NCBI GenBank assembly: GCA_025594325.1
Contig: JANHCV010000008.1
Coordinates: forward strand, 1,612,001 to 1,676,000
Direction: 5' to 3'
Length of the DNA stretch: 64,000 nt
From: Blastocladiella emersonii ATCC 22665
Taxonomy: Eukaryota; Blastocladiomycota; Blastocladiomycetes; Blastocladiales; Blastocladiaceae
Notes under the pieces: model-generated
Database searches by the model: none
What the model was told of the DNA's origin: nothing
Seen by the model: only the letters and a program-made list of their open reading frames with translations
Made by a program: the position numbers and the translations under genes
Part shown: in pieces, positions 41,501 to 51,672 of the stretch
Layout: each line of letters opens with the position of its first letter
Numbering within the stretch: the stretch's first letter is position 1

Positions 41501-42935
41501 CTAGGTAGTGGTTGCCTCCGCCAGACTTTGCAGTCGAGCGTACTCGGCAAGTAAATGTTGATCCTGTGTTTGATTCAGGCCTTGGATACCTGGATCACGC
41601 AGGATCACGATGTCGTCACCGCGCCGTACACGCGATAGGATCATGTACAGGAAGCGCGACGGTAACGATCCACGCGTCATGTCAGCGAGATCAACGATGA
41701 CCTTTTTGAGGGTCATCCCTTGGGCCTTGTGCGCCGTCAGCGCGTACGCGAGCTCGAGCGGGAACTGGGCTCGATGGATCGTCTTGGATGTGCCGGCCAC
41801 CTTGTTCTTGAGGCGGAACGAGGCGATCTCGCGGCGCAGCGGGAAGCAGCCGTCGGGGATCCCTGGTAGCTTGGGCATGCGACCCAGATCCTTGTTGGGC
41901 CGGATGATGACTGCATCAATGTCGTTGTTCGCGTCGGTGGCAAAGCCTTCAACACGGCCAATGACGCCGTTGACGATGCCGCGACTACACGATGCGAAGC
42001 GAGGAAGCGCTGGTGAGTCCACGCGCCTAATGGCCGGCGAATATGACGCGGAGACGTACGGCGTGTTGATGTTCCGCGCCACGATGACACGCGTGCCAGC
42101 AAACAGCTTGAGGGTAGACGGGACGTGGTCCGTCTTGCTCGAGGGAAGCAGTTTTGCGAAGTTGAGCATGCGCTGATCGCTCTCGCTCTGACCGCTGCTC
42201 TCAATGACGGGCTGCCGCCAAAGGAGTGGTCCAGTTGCCGAGAGCTTGCGGACGAGATCGACGCACTCGAGGTCAAAGATTTCGTCGGGTTGGAGACCGA
42301 GGCGACGCGCGTGTTTCGCGGCGGCCATCGAGTTCCACGCGTCGCGCACCGAGTTCTGCGCCGTGATGAGGACCTGGTCGCTCCAGTCGTCGAGCTGGCC
42401 TGGGTGCTGGCCCAGTACGACGTCTGCCCGCCGCGAACCGAGGTACTCGATCACGCGCGCTGCGAGACGATGCAGTTGCGCAAGTCTTGGAGCACGTTGA
42501 GGAAGCTCGCGTCGCCCGACTGCCGCATCTGCTGCACGAGGAAGAAGACCGAGTCAAAGGCGAGCCACTGATCGCGACCAATGTTGGCGTCAGTTGGAGT
42601 TCTGCTGACCGCTGGCCGCTCCTTGCGCTTGGACGCGCGCTTCTTCTTCTGCTGCTGCTGCTGCTGCTAAGGCTCGCCGTCGACCTGCATCGAGTCGCCA
42701 TCATGAGCTGCATCCACCTCGGGCTCGGGTGCGCGTTCGACCGGCTGCTCAGATGGAACCGTGAGCGAGCGGGCCATGACGGGCTCGAACTGGAAAAAGT
42801 CGCCAAACGCGAGGACGTGCAGGCCGCCAAACGGACGATGGTCGCGGCTCGGGTATAGCGCGTCGAAGCGCAAGTGCATTGCGGCGAACAGCTCGGCGCC
42901 GAACATGGAGATCTCATGCGCGTCTCGTGCTAGTG
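41501..42935 (-). pseudogene. PIF1/Helitron-type helicase, truncated and broken
   Basis: Reading leftward from about 42935, the Walker B region (HEISMFGAELFAAM...GGLHVLAFGDFFQFEPV) is followed by a TAG at 42667-42669. The frame continues through a Gln run and DSVFFLVQQMRQSGDASFLN. A frameshift near 42455 moves to a 317-codon frame with GSRRADVVLG, VIVARNINTPY and the C-terminal LAYALTAHKAQGMTLKKVIVDL...LYMILSRVRRGDD signature of PIF1-like helicases. The N-terminal Walker A part is missing. In fungi such helicases are often carried by Helitrons; no Rep domain or Helitron end is visible, so a nuclear PIF1 paralogue is also possible. Confidence 0.75.
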
Positions 42936-43361
42936 AGACACAAGAGACGCGATGTGTCTCGCGCACGCCACGAGTGCGAGACAGGAGACGCGAGACAAAC
43001 GCGAGACACAATACGCGCAAGCGGTGAATTAAATCAAAGCGTCAGGGAAGCGTGTGGATGCCCACGTAGGACATGAAGGACTGAGGAAATGTAGAGGATA
43101 TGCACAGTGGCCGCGGGAGGAGCGGGAAGAGTGAGAGGTCAGGTTCACGGAGAGTATTCCGACGTCGAACTGTGCCCCAGACGATTTTAGTTGAGTTGCA
43201 TAGAGTTAGAGGGTAGATTTATTAAGAGGATTTGGAGAAAATTGAGGAGAAGATAATTCGAGCTCGACCGAGACGCGTCGCGACGCGTGTTGATGGGAGT
43301 GGCAGAAAAGTCAGGCGTGCCAAATGGCCCAGCTTGAGCGCGAATTCAGCTCCACAGAAAC
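42936..43361. other. No gene recognised
   Basis: A GAGACRC-rich stretch (42925-43015, words like GCGAGACAC repeated) is followed by A-rich sequence (43190-43255). I see no coding signal. Confidence 0.35.
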
Positions 43362-44081
43362 TCAGCCTACTGCTGAGAACCTTATCCTTTGGCCGGCGTG
43401 AAAGTGTGCGAGTCCATTCGGTTCGACGGGACCAGCAAGCGCTTGTGCGGAGCGGCCCTTAAGTATCTCGGCCAACAAAGTCGCACGACGTCGTGCCGCG
43501 TTGTCGGGAATGCGAACCTGGGCGTTGGGCGTGGTCCAGTCGGTCGCGAGACACGCGCGCATGTGGTCGGCCCAGAAAACGCGTATCAGCGGGTCGAGCT
43601 AGTTGGAGTAGGTAAGCTGGCCGACATGGCGAGTGAGCGCCGAGACGGCTTCGCGGTCGGCAATCTTGGTCTGCGCCACGGCACGCGGGACGAGCAGGTT
43701 GCGTGCGAAAACCTCAAAGTGGGTGTCGCTCAGCACGAAATTGAGGTTGGAGGTGCCATATTTGCGCTTGGCCTCGCCGACCGTGTGCGCCACGTCGCGC
43801 AGGTCGCCGCACTGGAAGACAAGCGCACCGAGGTGCGTGCGCTCACGCGGGTTGTGGTACAGGAACAGGTCGCGCGGGAACGACTTGCCATAGGGAAGGT
43901 AGGGGTCCGAGTCGTCGTTGAGTGCAAGCGTCGCGCTCGTCTGCGTCGGCGGCACAAGTGGAACCAAGGGCGCAGCAGAAGGCATCGGCTATGGGTCGTC
44001 GCGGCCGGCAGCAGCGGCAGTGGCGAGACCACGGGCCACTTTGCCCTTAGTCTCGGAGGATTTTCCTTTTTTTTGCTTCAT
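43362..44081 (-). pseudogene. DUF4470-like protein paralogue, truncated, two in-frame TAGs
   Basis: The ATG at 44079-44081 starts MKQKKGKSSETKGK, matching the MKQKKK start of the fuller gene at 51673. A TAG at 43989-43991 interrupts the linker, then the domain resumes: PYLPYGKSFPRDLFLYH, LVFQCGDLRDVAHT, FVLSDTHFEVFARNLLVPRAV, LTRHVGQLTYSN. A second TAG at 43599-43601 is followed in the same frame by LDPLIRVFWADHMRACLATDW, homologous to LLDPDTRDFWHAQMRACLDAT of the paralogue. Similarity then stops at about 43500. It is a dead 5' fragment of a duplicated gene. Confidence 0.8.
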
Positions 44082-44099
44082 GGTAGTGCAGGTGGTTAG

Positions 44100-45440
44100 G
44101 GGAGCGAGTCTGAGACCAATCGCCGCGGGTATGAGTGGCGCCCTAGCTTCGAATCGATCACGTGTTGTGGCGCGATTGATCGACGCGTCTCGCGGGTGCG
44201 TCTTTTGTTAGCGACTCGCAGAGCGTATGCAGTTTACTTCAACATCTAGCCGTTACTTCCCTCGTCCTCCATCGACAGGGGCTCACGCCCGCCGTCACGT
44301 TGGAGCAGCGATTCACGCTGTAGACCTTGGTCTGTCGAACTTTGCGCAAAGCTTTGGAGACCCTTTTACGCGTCGTTCAAGCGGTGGTAATCGGGGTGAT
44401 CATCCCCCTGATTGCGTGGTTCGCCCGCATCCCGCCTCGCCACCCGCCGCGTTAACGCGGCGGCGCTCCCGGTTTCCTCATCCCCTCACCCTCACCCAGC
44501 CCTGGCTCGGGGCCGAGGCCAGAGTACACAACCCTAAATAGCTGTATCGTGGTCTCCTCGTGTTCCCTTCTTCTACACTCAACAGACCCGGATTTGGTGT
44601 CACGTAGGAGTTCAGTTCAGGGCCCAGTTTGCCGCGGGCGCGGATTGTGACGGCGACGCGCTTGATCAAGCTGGGTTTGATTGCATCAAAAACGATGGCC
44701 TGTTCGCTCCTGAAGCGCTCATCGTATAGCAAGCTGCTGCTCGAAGCAGGCCTCTATCCCGCGCAGCGCGCATCTCGCTCGGGCTGCCGCACCCGAAGGA
44801 TAACAGGGACACGAATATTTTAATTAACGTGATGCGTCCTTGCGACCAAGGAGCGCCGTCGGTCGGAAGACATTAAAAGTGTTGCTACTCTCGCACAACG
44901 CGAGATGAACGAAGGTCGTGCTCGCAATTAGTGAGCGCGGCGCTCGTGGCCGTCGTGGACGTGGCGACGCAGCCCGCTGGGCGGCGCGGTGAGCGAGACT
45001 ATGGCTGCACGCGGGACAGCCGCGTCCACGTCGCGTGTATCTACGTGGATCTCGAGCAGACGTTGGAGATGCTTCTCAAATAGTGTTACGAGTCATCTGT
45101 GTATCGGTGCCCATCGTCGTTACGCAACATCCCGACCATGTGTTCGTTTGGCGCATCCCATTGAGGGAAATGACAGCTTGTTCGGGGAAATGCTACCGCA
45201 GCGTTCTTCGCGATGCGAGAAGTCCGCACTCGGCTCAGACCTTCAGTGCGGAACAGAGCTGAGCCAAACTGCGGGCTGTGAGCTTGAGGACTGAGTGCAC
45301 CGCTGAGCATACGCCGAGTACGGACGGTAACCACAGTTTTCAAGCTTGAATGATGATCGCATATTCAAAACCTCATTGACAAACGGATGCTTAGTTTTGG
45401 CCGCAAACAATTCGCAATTCATTCTATATGACACGCTGTT
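44100..45440. other. Intergenic region with dispersed repeat
   Basis: No gene is supported. A degenerate ACGCGTC/CACGTG pair lies at 44156-44189, just upstream of the DUF4470-like pseudogene. The interval 44360-44650 resembles 12580-12850, including a GC hairpin (CGCCGCGTTAACGCGGCG near 44448) and the shared GGGGCCGA-GCCAG word. Confidence 0.4.
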
Positions 45441-45444
45441 TCCC

Positions 45445-47306
45445 TCAAAGTAGGGCAGGATGAGTGGACAAGTGGCTGGGGTTGCTTCTGATCTCAATTT
45501 TTGCTGGCCGTTTTGGCAGCGTTGAAAGGGCGACCGCACTCGATGCCTTGGCCTTTGCCTTAACGGTTGAGTTTGGATTATTCGTTGCTCTCTGCGTCTT
45601 GTTATAACTATCAGGCGGTCCAAGCACCCGCAACATGCGTTCCACTTCATCGGAAAGCTTTTGTTGATCATTGCCAATGAGAAGTCCTTGCATGCAATGT
45701 AGCGTGAGCAGCAGCTTACGAAAATGTAAGCGGCGATCGGGGCCCTTGAGCACGCGTAAAGCCGTCTCGAGTTCCGCATGCACCTGAGCGCAAAGTGCAT
45801 CGTTGGTCGCGCTGCGCGCCAGTAAGCGCTCAAGTTCGCAAACAATCTGTGTGATGCGGCCAGTCAGCGTTGCATCGTTGTCACCGCCGCGCGGTGGCTC
45901 GACTGGCCAAAGCGCCGAAGCTCCGGCCAAAATGGTGGAGATGTGCTTGGCGAGCTTGCTTACATTCAATCGAGAACAGCTCGCCATGTCATGTGGATCT
46001 GGAAGGGAACCGGGCATGAATTCGGGCATGGTTGAAAAGAGCGCGATGCACAAGTCGCACTTGATTGAAGCGACTTCAGCGCTGCAAACAACCGAATGAC
46101 TTTGGACTTTGACAGGAGCATCGTAGCGCAGCTGGGTGAGAGCAGAATTCAAGACCAGCTCAAGCGAGCAGCTCACCTCGTCGATTTGATTGCGCAGTAG
46201 CGCACGATCGACCCAGAGCAGCCTGTCGACTATCAATGACTTGACATGTGGGAGAAAGAGGCGCCCCGGTCGCCCGCTGCCGGATTCCTTGATCAGCTGC
46301 AAAATGTAAGCCACGGACTGGGTCCAATGAGCCTTGGCCGTGCTCGGTCCAACTTTAAAGGTCCTCCATCGCATGCACCAAGCTGGCCTTGGCTCGCGGA
46401 GCACGGCCAAGGTAACTCGGCGCGCCGTTTTGTCTGGCGTGGTGGGTGAGAGAGCGATTGCGAACATTCGATATTTCCCCTGCGGAATGATTCGGTGAGA
46501 TGCGATGAGAGTGACAGCGAGGCGAGTGGGCGGAACACCCGCATCCGCAAGGAAGTCAAGGCACTGCTCCATCAGTACAGTGACGGTATCAAGTTCGTCT
46601 GGATCGCAGATTGGGAAGGTGAACTTGATGCCACGCAAAAGGTTCTCTGGATCATAGTGCTCCAAGGTGTCGTTAAAAGGTACGGAGCCTTCAACAGATG
46701 ACATAGAAGGTAAGTTGGTCGATTGGAGGGCCGGTTCTGCCGGCTCCTGCGGTTTTGGAGAAGGAACAGTAGCAAGCGGCTTAGCGTGTGACTCGGGCTC
46801 GAGCACAGGATCTGGGTCAGAGTCCGGTTCAATCTCGGACAGCAAGGAATTGTCAGCTAGCGACATGAGCTCGCTCTTTGCGACGTTTGCCGGCGGCGCG
46901 TCAAGTAGAGGAACTGTCTCACTTGACTCAGAGACAGTACGGGGAGTAGACGGTGCTCCGGCTGGAGAAGAGAGGCCGCGCTGAGCAAGAAGTTCGGTAA
47001 TCTTTGTGTGCGTTGAGAGCGCAGTGGTCAGTTCCGCTGAAGCATTGGCGATTGGTCAGCGAAAAAGGGTGTACCCTGCGTAACGCGGGGGCTCAGGGCA
47101 GCTCCGATGAGCTCGAGCCGGCGCGTCAACAAGTTGCAAAGAGAGCCTTGCTCAAGTCGACTGGCGTCGCCTGGAGCCGTTGTTGGGAGGCTGCCCGTCG
47201 CCGCAACGTAGTCAAACGTGGCGACGCAGGGCCTCAAGTCGGCCTTGGAATCGGATGTCCTTAGTTCCATAAATCCGTTGCATGAAGTGGTGACGTTTAG
47301 ATTCAT
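45445..47306 (-). CDS. Unknown host protein (at least 473 aa), possibly two exons
   Basis: An open frame of 473 codons runs from ATG 46866 to TGA 45445. It has an acidic, proline/serine-rich N-terminus (DSDPDPVLEPES) and then a folded-looking body (KFTFPICDPDELDTVTVLMEQ, LAVTLIASHRIIPQGKYRMF, ELERLLARSATNDALCAQVH), with a basic tail. The frame stays open upstream to about 47060. A 38-bp intron (47037-47074, GTACACC...CTTCAG, with GCTGAC) would join it in phase to an upstream exon starting at ATG 47306 (MNLNVTTSCNGFMEL), linking SPRVTQ to AELTTALSTHTKITELL. That intron is shorter than others here and is a guess. I recognise no domain. Confidence 0.55.
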
Positions 47307-47630
47307 GACAGAGACATGTTATGGGAGGGAATGGTCTGACGGCGCCCAAGGTCGCAAATTGGGCGCATTGCGGCACGTGGCCGCCGCCTCAAGCGCTCGC
47401 GCTTCTGCTCGCGCTCACCGCACACGGCGCCATCCTCGCCCTACTCATGAAGTCAACATGAATATTGTCGTTTGCAGAGAACGTGCAACTTTGAACCTGA
47501 GCTCCAAACCCCAGCTGAAACCCCAGCTCGATCGGGCCGGGGTCCGGGAGTTCGGTCAAGCCATCTTATCTCCCATCGCGCCTCACGCGCCGCACGCGGC
47601 TCCGCGACGCGCGACCACCTCTACTGACTT

Positions 47631-47660
47631 CCCTTCCCTTCCCTTCCCTTCCCTTCCCTT
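47631..47660 (+). repeat. CCCTT microsatellite
   Basis: Six CCCTT units in tandem. Confidence 0.9.
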
Positions 47661-48005
47661 CACCCAAACCTTTTCGCACGACTCGTCGCTGTTGAAAAAT
47701 AAATCTCTCCAAAACTCGTCGCAACATGAAGGGCAGTGAATGAACGTGCGAAACCGTCGAAATGCGCGCCATCGTTACGTGATCAACGACCTTGAACGTG
47801 AAGCTCGTTAGCCGTCAGCGGCAAGCTCGCGTTGCGCACGACGGAGCCTCGTACAAAGTCACTTTTCGGTGAGCTTCCTGCGCTGGAACCGGTGTACAAA
47901 GCCAGCCGCGTTCCGCTTCCTGCCCTTTTCCAGTTCAATCGTTCGCGCGCCCGCACCACTATCCGAAGCAGGAGCAGGAGGAGCAGCAGCAGCAGCGATT
48001 CATGA

Positions 48006-49196
48006 TGTCCGATGACCAACGTGAACTTGAAGAGATTAAGGACAACACCTCGCCGGCCATCACAGCTCGCATCACGACCATCGCGCGCACGTTCAGGACC
48101 GCCACAACCCACTCTTCAGGCTGCAAGACTTACACGCGCAAGAAGTATGTGTTCACGGAACTCCGGAAACAGTTCAACCATCTGTTCGTCGCGCGAGCGG
48201 CCGAACTGAGTGGCTACGTCTTCAAAAAATGGCGCCGAGTGGATCGTGGGGCCCCAACCTTAAAGAACGTGAACGGCCTGTCACTTGCGGTCCGCTGACA
48301 CCGTTATACCTTTGGCGGCGCTGGGACAGAAAAGTAAGCCAGCTTCACGCTATGTTATTAACATGCAACATGACGTTGAGGTGGAACTGTCTCACGTTCC
48401 GCCAGGGCGCGGTCGAGGACGCGGTCGAGAAGTTGATCCGTGCGTGGGCTGTGGCAGGCGGGCTGGCGGTCGTCGCGGCGATGCAGGAAGCCCCGGTCGT
48501 CAATAAAGACATGGCGGTGGATGGGCCTGCATCGTCAGCGCCGCGGAGGCGGCACTACTCACTGCTGCTCGTCCTCAACCGGAGCCTCGCCGACGCGCAT
48601 GACGCGGCCGTGCACGGGCTGCTCAAGTCCTGTAACGACTCACTGACCGTCGCCCTGGTCCTCAACGGGCTCGCCGCGGCATCTCCGCAGCCGCAGCTGA
48701 CACGGCTCTTGCGCGGGTGACGTCGCTGTTGGATGCGCTCCCCGACTGGACGAACGCGCAGGCCATAGATACGGACCCAAACGAGGGCGCAGACCTCGAC
48801 GCCGACGTCAAGTCCTTGCTCCCGCACGCCGCGCAGGTCCTGCTGCACATCCTGCAACACGCGCGCAACCTGATCCCGGCGGCGCCGCCGCGCGTCCGCG
48901 TCAAGGTGCTGCGTCTCGCCACCGCGACGCTTGAAAGGGTATGCAACAGTAATTTCAAGGCCTTCAATGCCGCCAAGAAGCGTGTAGAAGTCAGCGGGAA
49001 ACAACTGCGTGGAGCGTTTCACGCCGAGTGCTCCGTTTATGCCGACGCCGAATCGCGCATGACCGAGAATCGCATTGCGTCCCGCGGTATGACTGACGAG
49101 TTTGCACGACAGCGCCTCCTCACCAAACGAACTCATCCCCGCTCAAGTGACGACGCTGATCATATATACGAGGCACGAAGGCGGGGTGTTGATTGA
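48006..49196 (+). pseudogene. Unknown host-like gene, several frames
   Basis: The ATG at 48006 opens a frame with MSDDQRELEEIKDNTSPAI and YTRKKYVFTELRKQFNHLF. After about 48200 the signal moves frame: AVEDAVEKLIRAWAVAGGL (48412) to RNRSLADAHDAAVHGLLKS-like text, then again at about 48700 to SLLDALPDWTNAQAIDTDP through FARQRLLTKRTH to a stop at 49194-49196. Helices rich in Ala/Leu suggest a helical-repeat protein. One intron (near 48335: GTAAGCC...) may explain the first change, but the second looks like an indel. No family recognised. Confidence 0.4.
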
Positions 49197-49899
49197 CCTG
49201 ACGACTACCAAATGTACTTGATGATTTTTCACTCACACCGTCCCCATGAGGAGGAGCACCGAGGAAAGCACGACGCGGTCGCCAGGGTCGCGTTGCGCCG
49301 CATTCAAATCGCCGGGTGCTCATTGGTCCCGCCGCGCCGGCCCGTTCCAAATCTGACTCTGCGTCTCAGCTGGGCTTTCCCGCCGAGCCAGCTCTGGTTG
49401 CTTTTTCTCTGCAAACGACAATAACTTGCAGCAATAACTTGAGACCGCTTCCCCAAGCACGAAAGTGTGTTTATTTGGAATCCGCGTCGATAACGTTGAT
49501 GAGCGGATCCCGGTGCATGCCGTCAACGTGTTGGTCTCCGCGATTGCCGACACAGTCGTTCGACTGGGTTGTTGAGACCGAGCGGATGGCGTCGCGACTG
49601 CGTGGACCGCACCACTTCTGCGGCGGCGACGGTGCCCGGCGATGTTGGTCGACGGGCTCTCGCGCACGGCCAGCTGAGCAGGCGAGCGTGCGTGTCGCGG
49701 ATGGAGGGGCGAGGGTGATGCATAGCGATACATGAAGTCTTCGGGCGGCGGCGGGAGCGGGAGCGGGAGCGGGAGCGGGAGCGGAAGCGCGGGCGACGCA
49801 GCAACTTTGAGCCGGAATGGATCCAAGACACGGCCCACCGCACGCGCGAGGCCGGCCGGATCAAAGCAGTCAGCTGACAGCCCGGTCGCGATTCGTTCA

Positions 49900-51010
49900 G
49901 CCGCAGGAAGGACGCGACGCGCCACAGGCGCCGCCACCCGCCCGCCGACCCCGCCGACCCCCGTCTTCGCTGCCACGGCACTCGACAATGTCCCCAACTT
50001 GATGCAAACCAATGAAACTAGCCGGATGCACACGACTTTGCGTGCAGTCGCGCTCCGCCGCGAAATCACCCAGTCGGCCTTGAACAACAGCGAGGGTCGC
50101 GCCTACTCCTTCGTCAACCGCAGCCGCTTCGACCTGATCTCGGACCCGTTCAGCTTCGGGTTGCCCAAAGGCACCGTCAAGCGAGCCGTCTTAGAGCTTT
50201 CTGCCCGGGCGGGTGCTAACGCGAGCTGTGTGAGGCGCCCGCGCACCTCCTCGCCCAGCAGAACAACACGCTCAACAACTTCAAGTGGGTCGCCATGGAG
50301 GGCGTCATGAACCTCATCGACGACGCTGGCGGGAGCAGCGGCGCGCGACGGCGCCACAATTCTCGAGCCTGGAGATCCTCGCTCCCGCAGCTGGCAGCTG
50401 GCGCGCAGCAGATGCTGCGGATCAAGATGGCGACGACGACGTCCGCGATCAACCGCGCAAGTTTGGACTGAACCTCGCTCGCCCCGTTCTCGCGTAGCCC
50501 CAGGTGTACCAGATGCTGATCCTCGCGCGGCACAGCCAGCTCCTCGACGGGACGGTCCCAGGAGGTCATGCACGCGCGCGTTGTCACACAATACGGTTCG
50601 CTTTGGTAGGATACCACGATTGTACGTTTCCGCGCGTGTGACGCGCCCCTCGCTGCATCGATTCACGCGCGCAGTCGCTGACGGGTGCTCGCATGCTTGT
50701 AGGACTGCCTTGTCGATGGCCAGCGACGCGTCGTCGAGCCGCGCATCATCCTCATGTTTGACTACGAGAGCGAGCACGGCACCCTGCTCGCCTTCAACGA
50801 CGTGTTCAGCTACCACCTTCAGCGGCAACCCAACGGGCCGCGTGACGACCTGGGCTACGTCAAGCTCACGCGAAGCGCCGTGTCCATTCCTTCGTCGGCC
50901 GCGGCCGTCGAGCTCGCCGCCCATGCCGTGCCCGCGTTCTCGGCGACGTCGAGTGCGTGAGCCGCGACCAGTACCACATCAGCGAGCTTCCAGGCTTCCT
51001 GCACTCGATC
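49900..51010 (+). pseudogene. Decayed host-like gene fragments
   Basis: Plus-strand pieces in different frames: LRREITQSALNNSEGRAYSF (50050), NNTLNNFKWVAMEGVMNLID (50265), QLAAGAQQMLRIKMATTTSA (50390) and FDYESEHGTLLAFNDVFSYH (50757). Stops lie between them. The preceding GGGAGC run (49748-49790, encoding Gly-Ser) is low complexity. Not recognised. Confidence 0.35.
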
Positions 51011-51672
51011 CGCTAGCGCGCGGCGGCCGCTTCACACGCCGCAGCGCGCTACGCGCGCACATCTGCCCCCTCTACTGCTATCCCACATTTCGCGCCGCTC
51101 ATATATCGAGTACTTCCCGCCGCAGAACCTGTCGCTCAATTGGCCCCGAATTGGGTCCAGCTCAGTCCGAGTCTCTGACCCTCAGTTCGCTCTGTATGAG
51201 GCCCAATTCATGAGAGCATTTCATATGAAGTCAATTGTGCTGGCCGACACCCATTTCAGCTCATATGGTCCCAGTTCACCGTTCCGGGTTTTGTGAGGCT
51301 CCCTTAAACCACTTCGCTCATGCATCTCATGAACGCAGGACTTGCTGCAATGGAACGGGCCGGCCTTGATGCTTATTCTACACGTGGTGGCGTGGGCACT
51401 TTGCGCTAGTGGCACCGCGTCGGCCGGCTCGCCGCGATTTCCGTGAGCTGCACTTGGAAGTAAAAAATATTCTTGAATCGCCACTTGACAGTTCTGTCTC
51501 ACACAGGGAGCTGAAACCGTGGAGGCAGGGGGACTTAGCCCCCCTGGTGGAGGAGGAGACGCGTTGCGAAATCATCTGACTCACCACATGATCAAGCCGG
51601 GCCGCGTCAGTGAGCGAAATCGCCGCCACTCCTCGCGCGCTCCCCTCTCCCACTGCAACTCGCCTCGCTACC

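Noticed and set aside
42925-43015. GAGACRC-rich stretch as a regulatory array
   Set aside because: Spacing is irregular and it lies at the broken 5' edge of a pseudogene; it looks like simple sequence.
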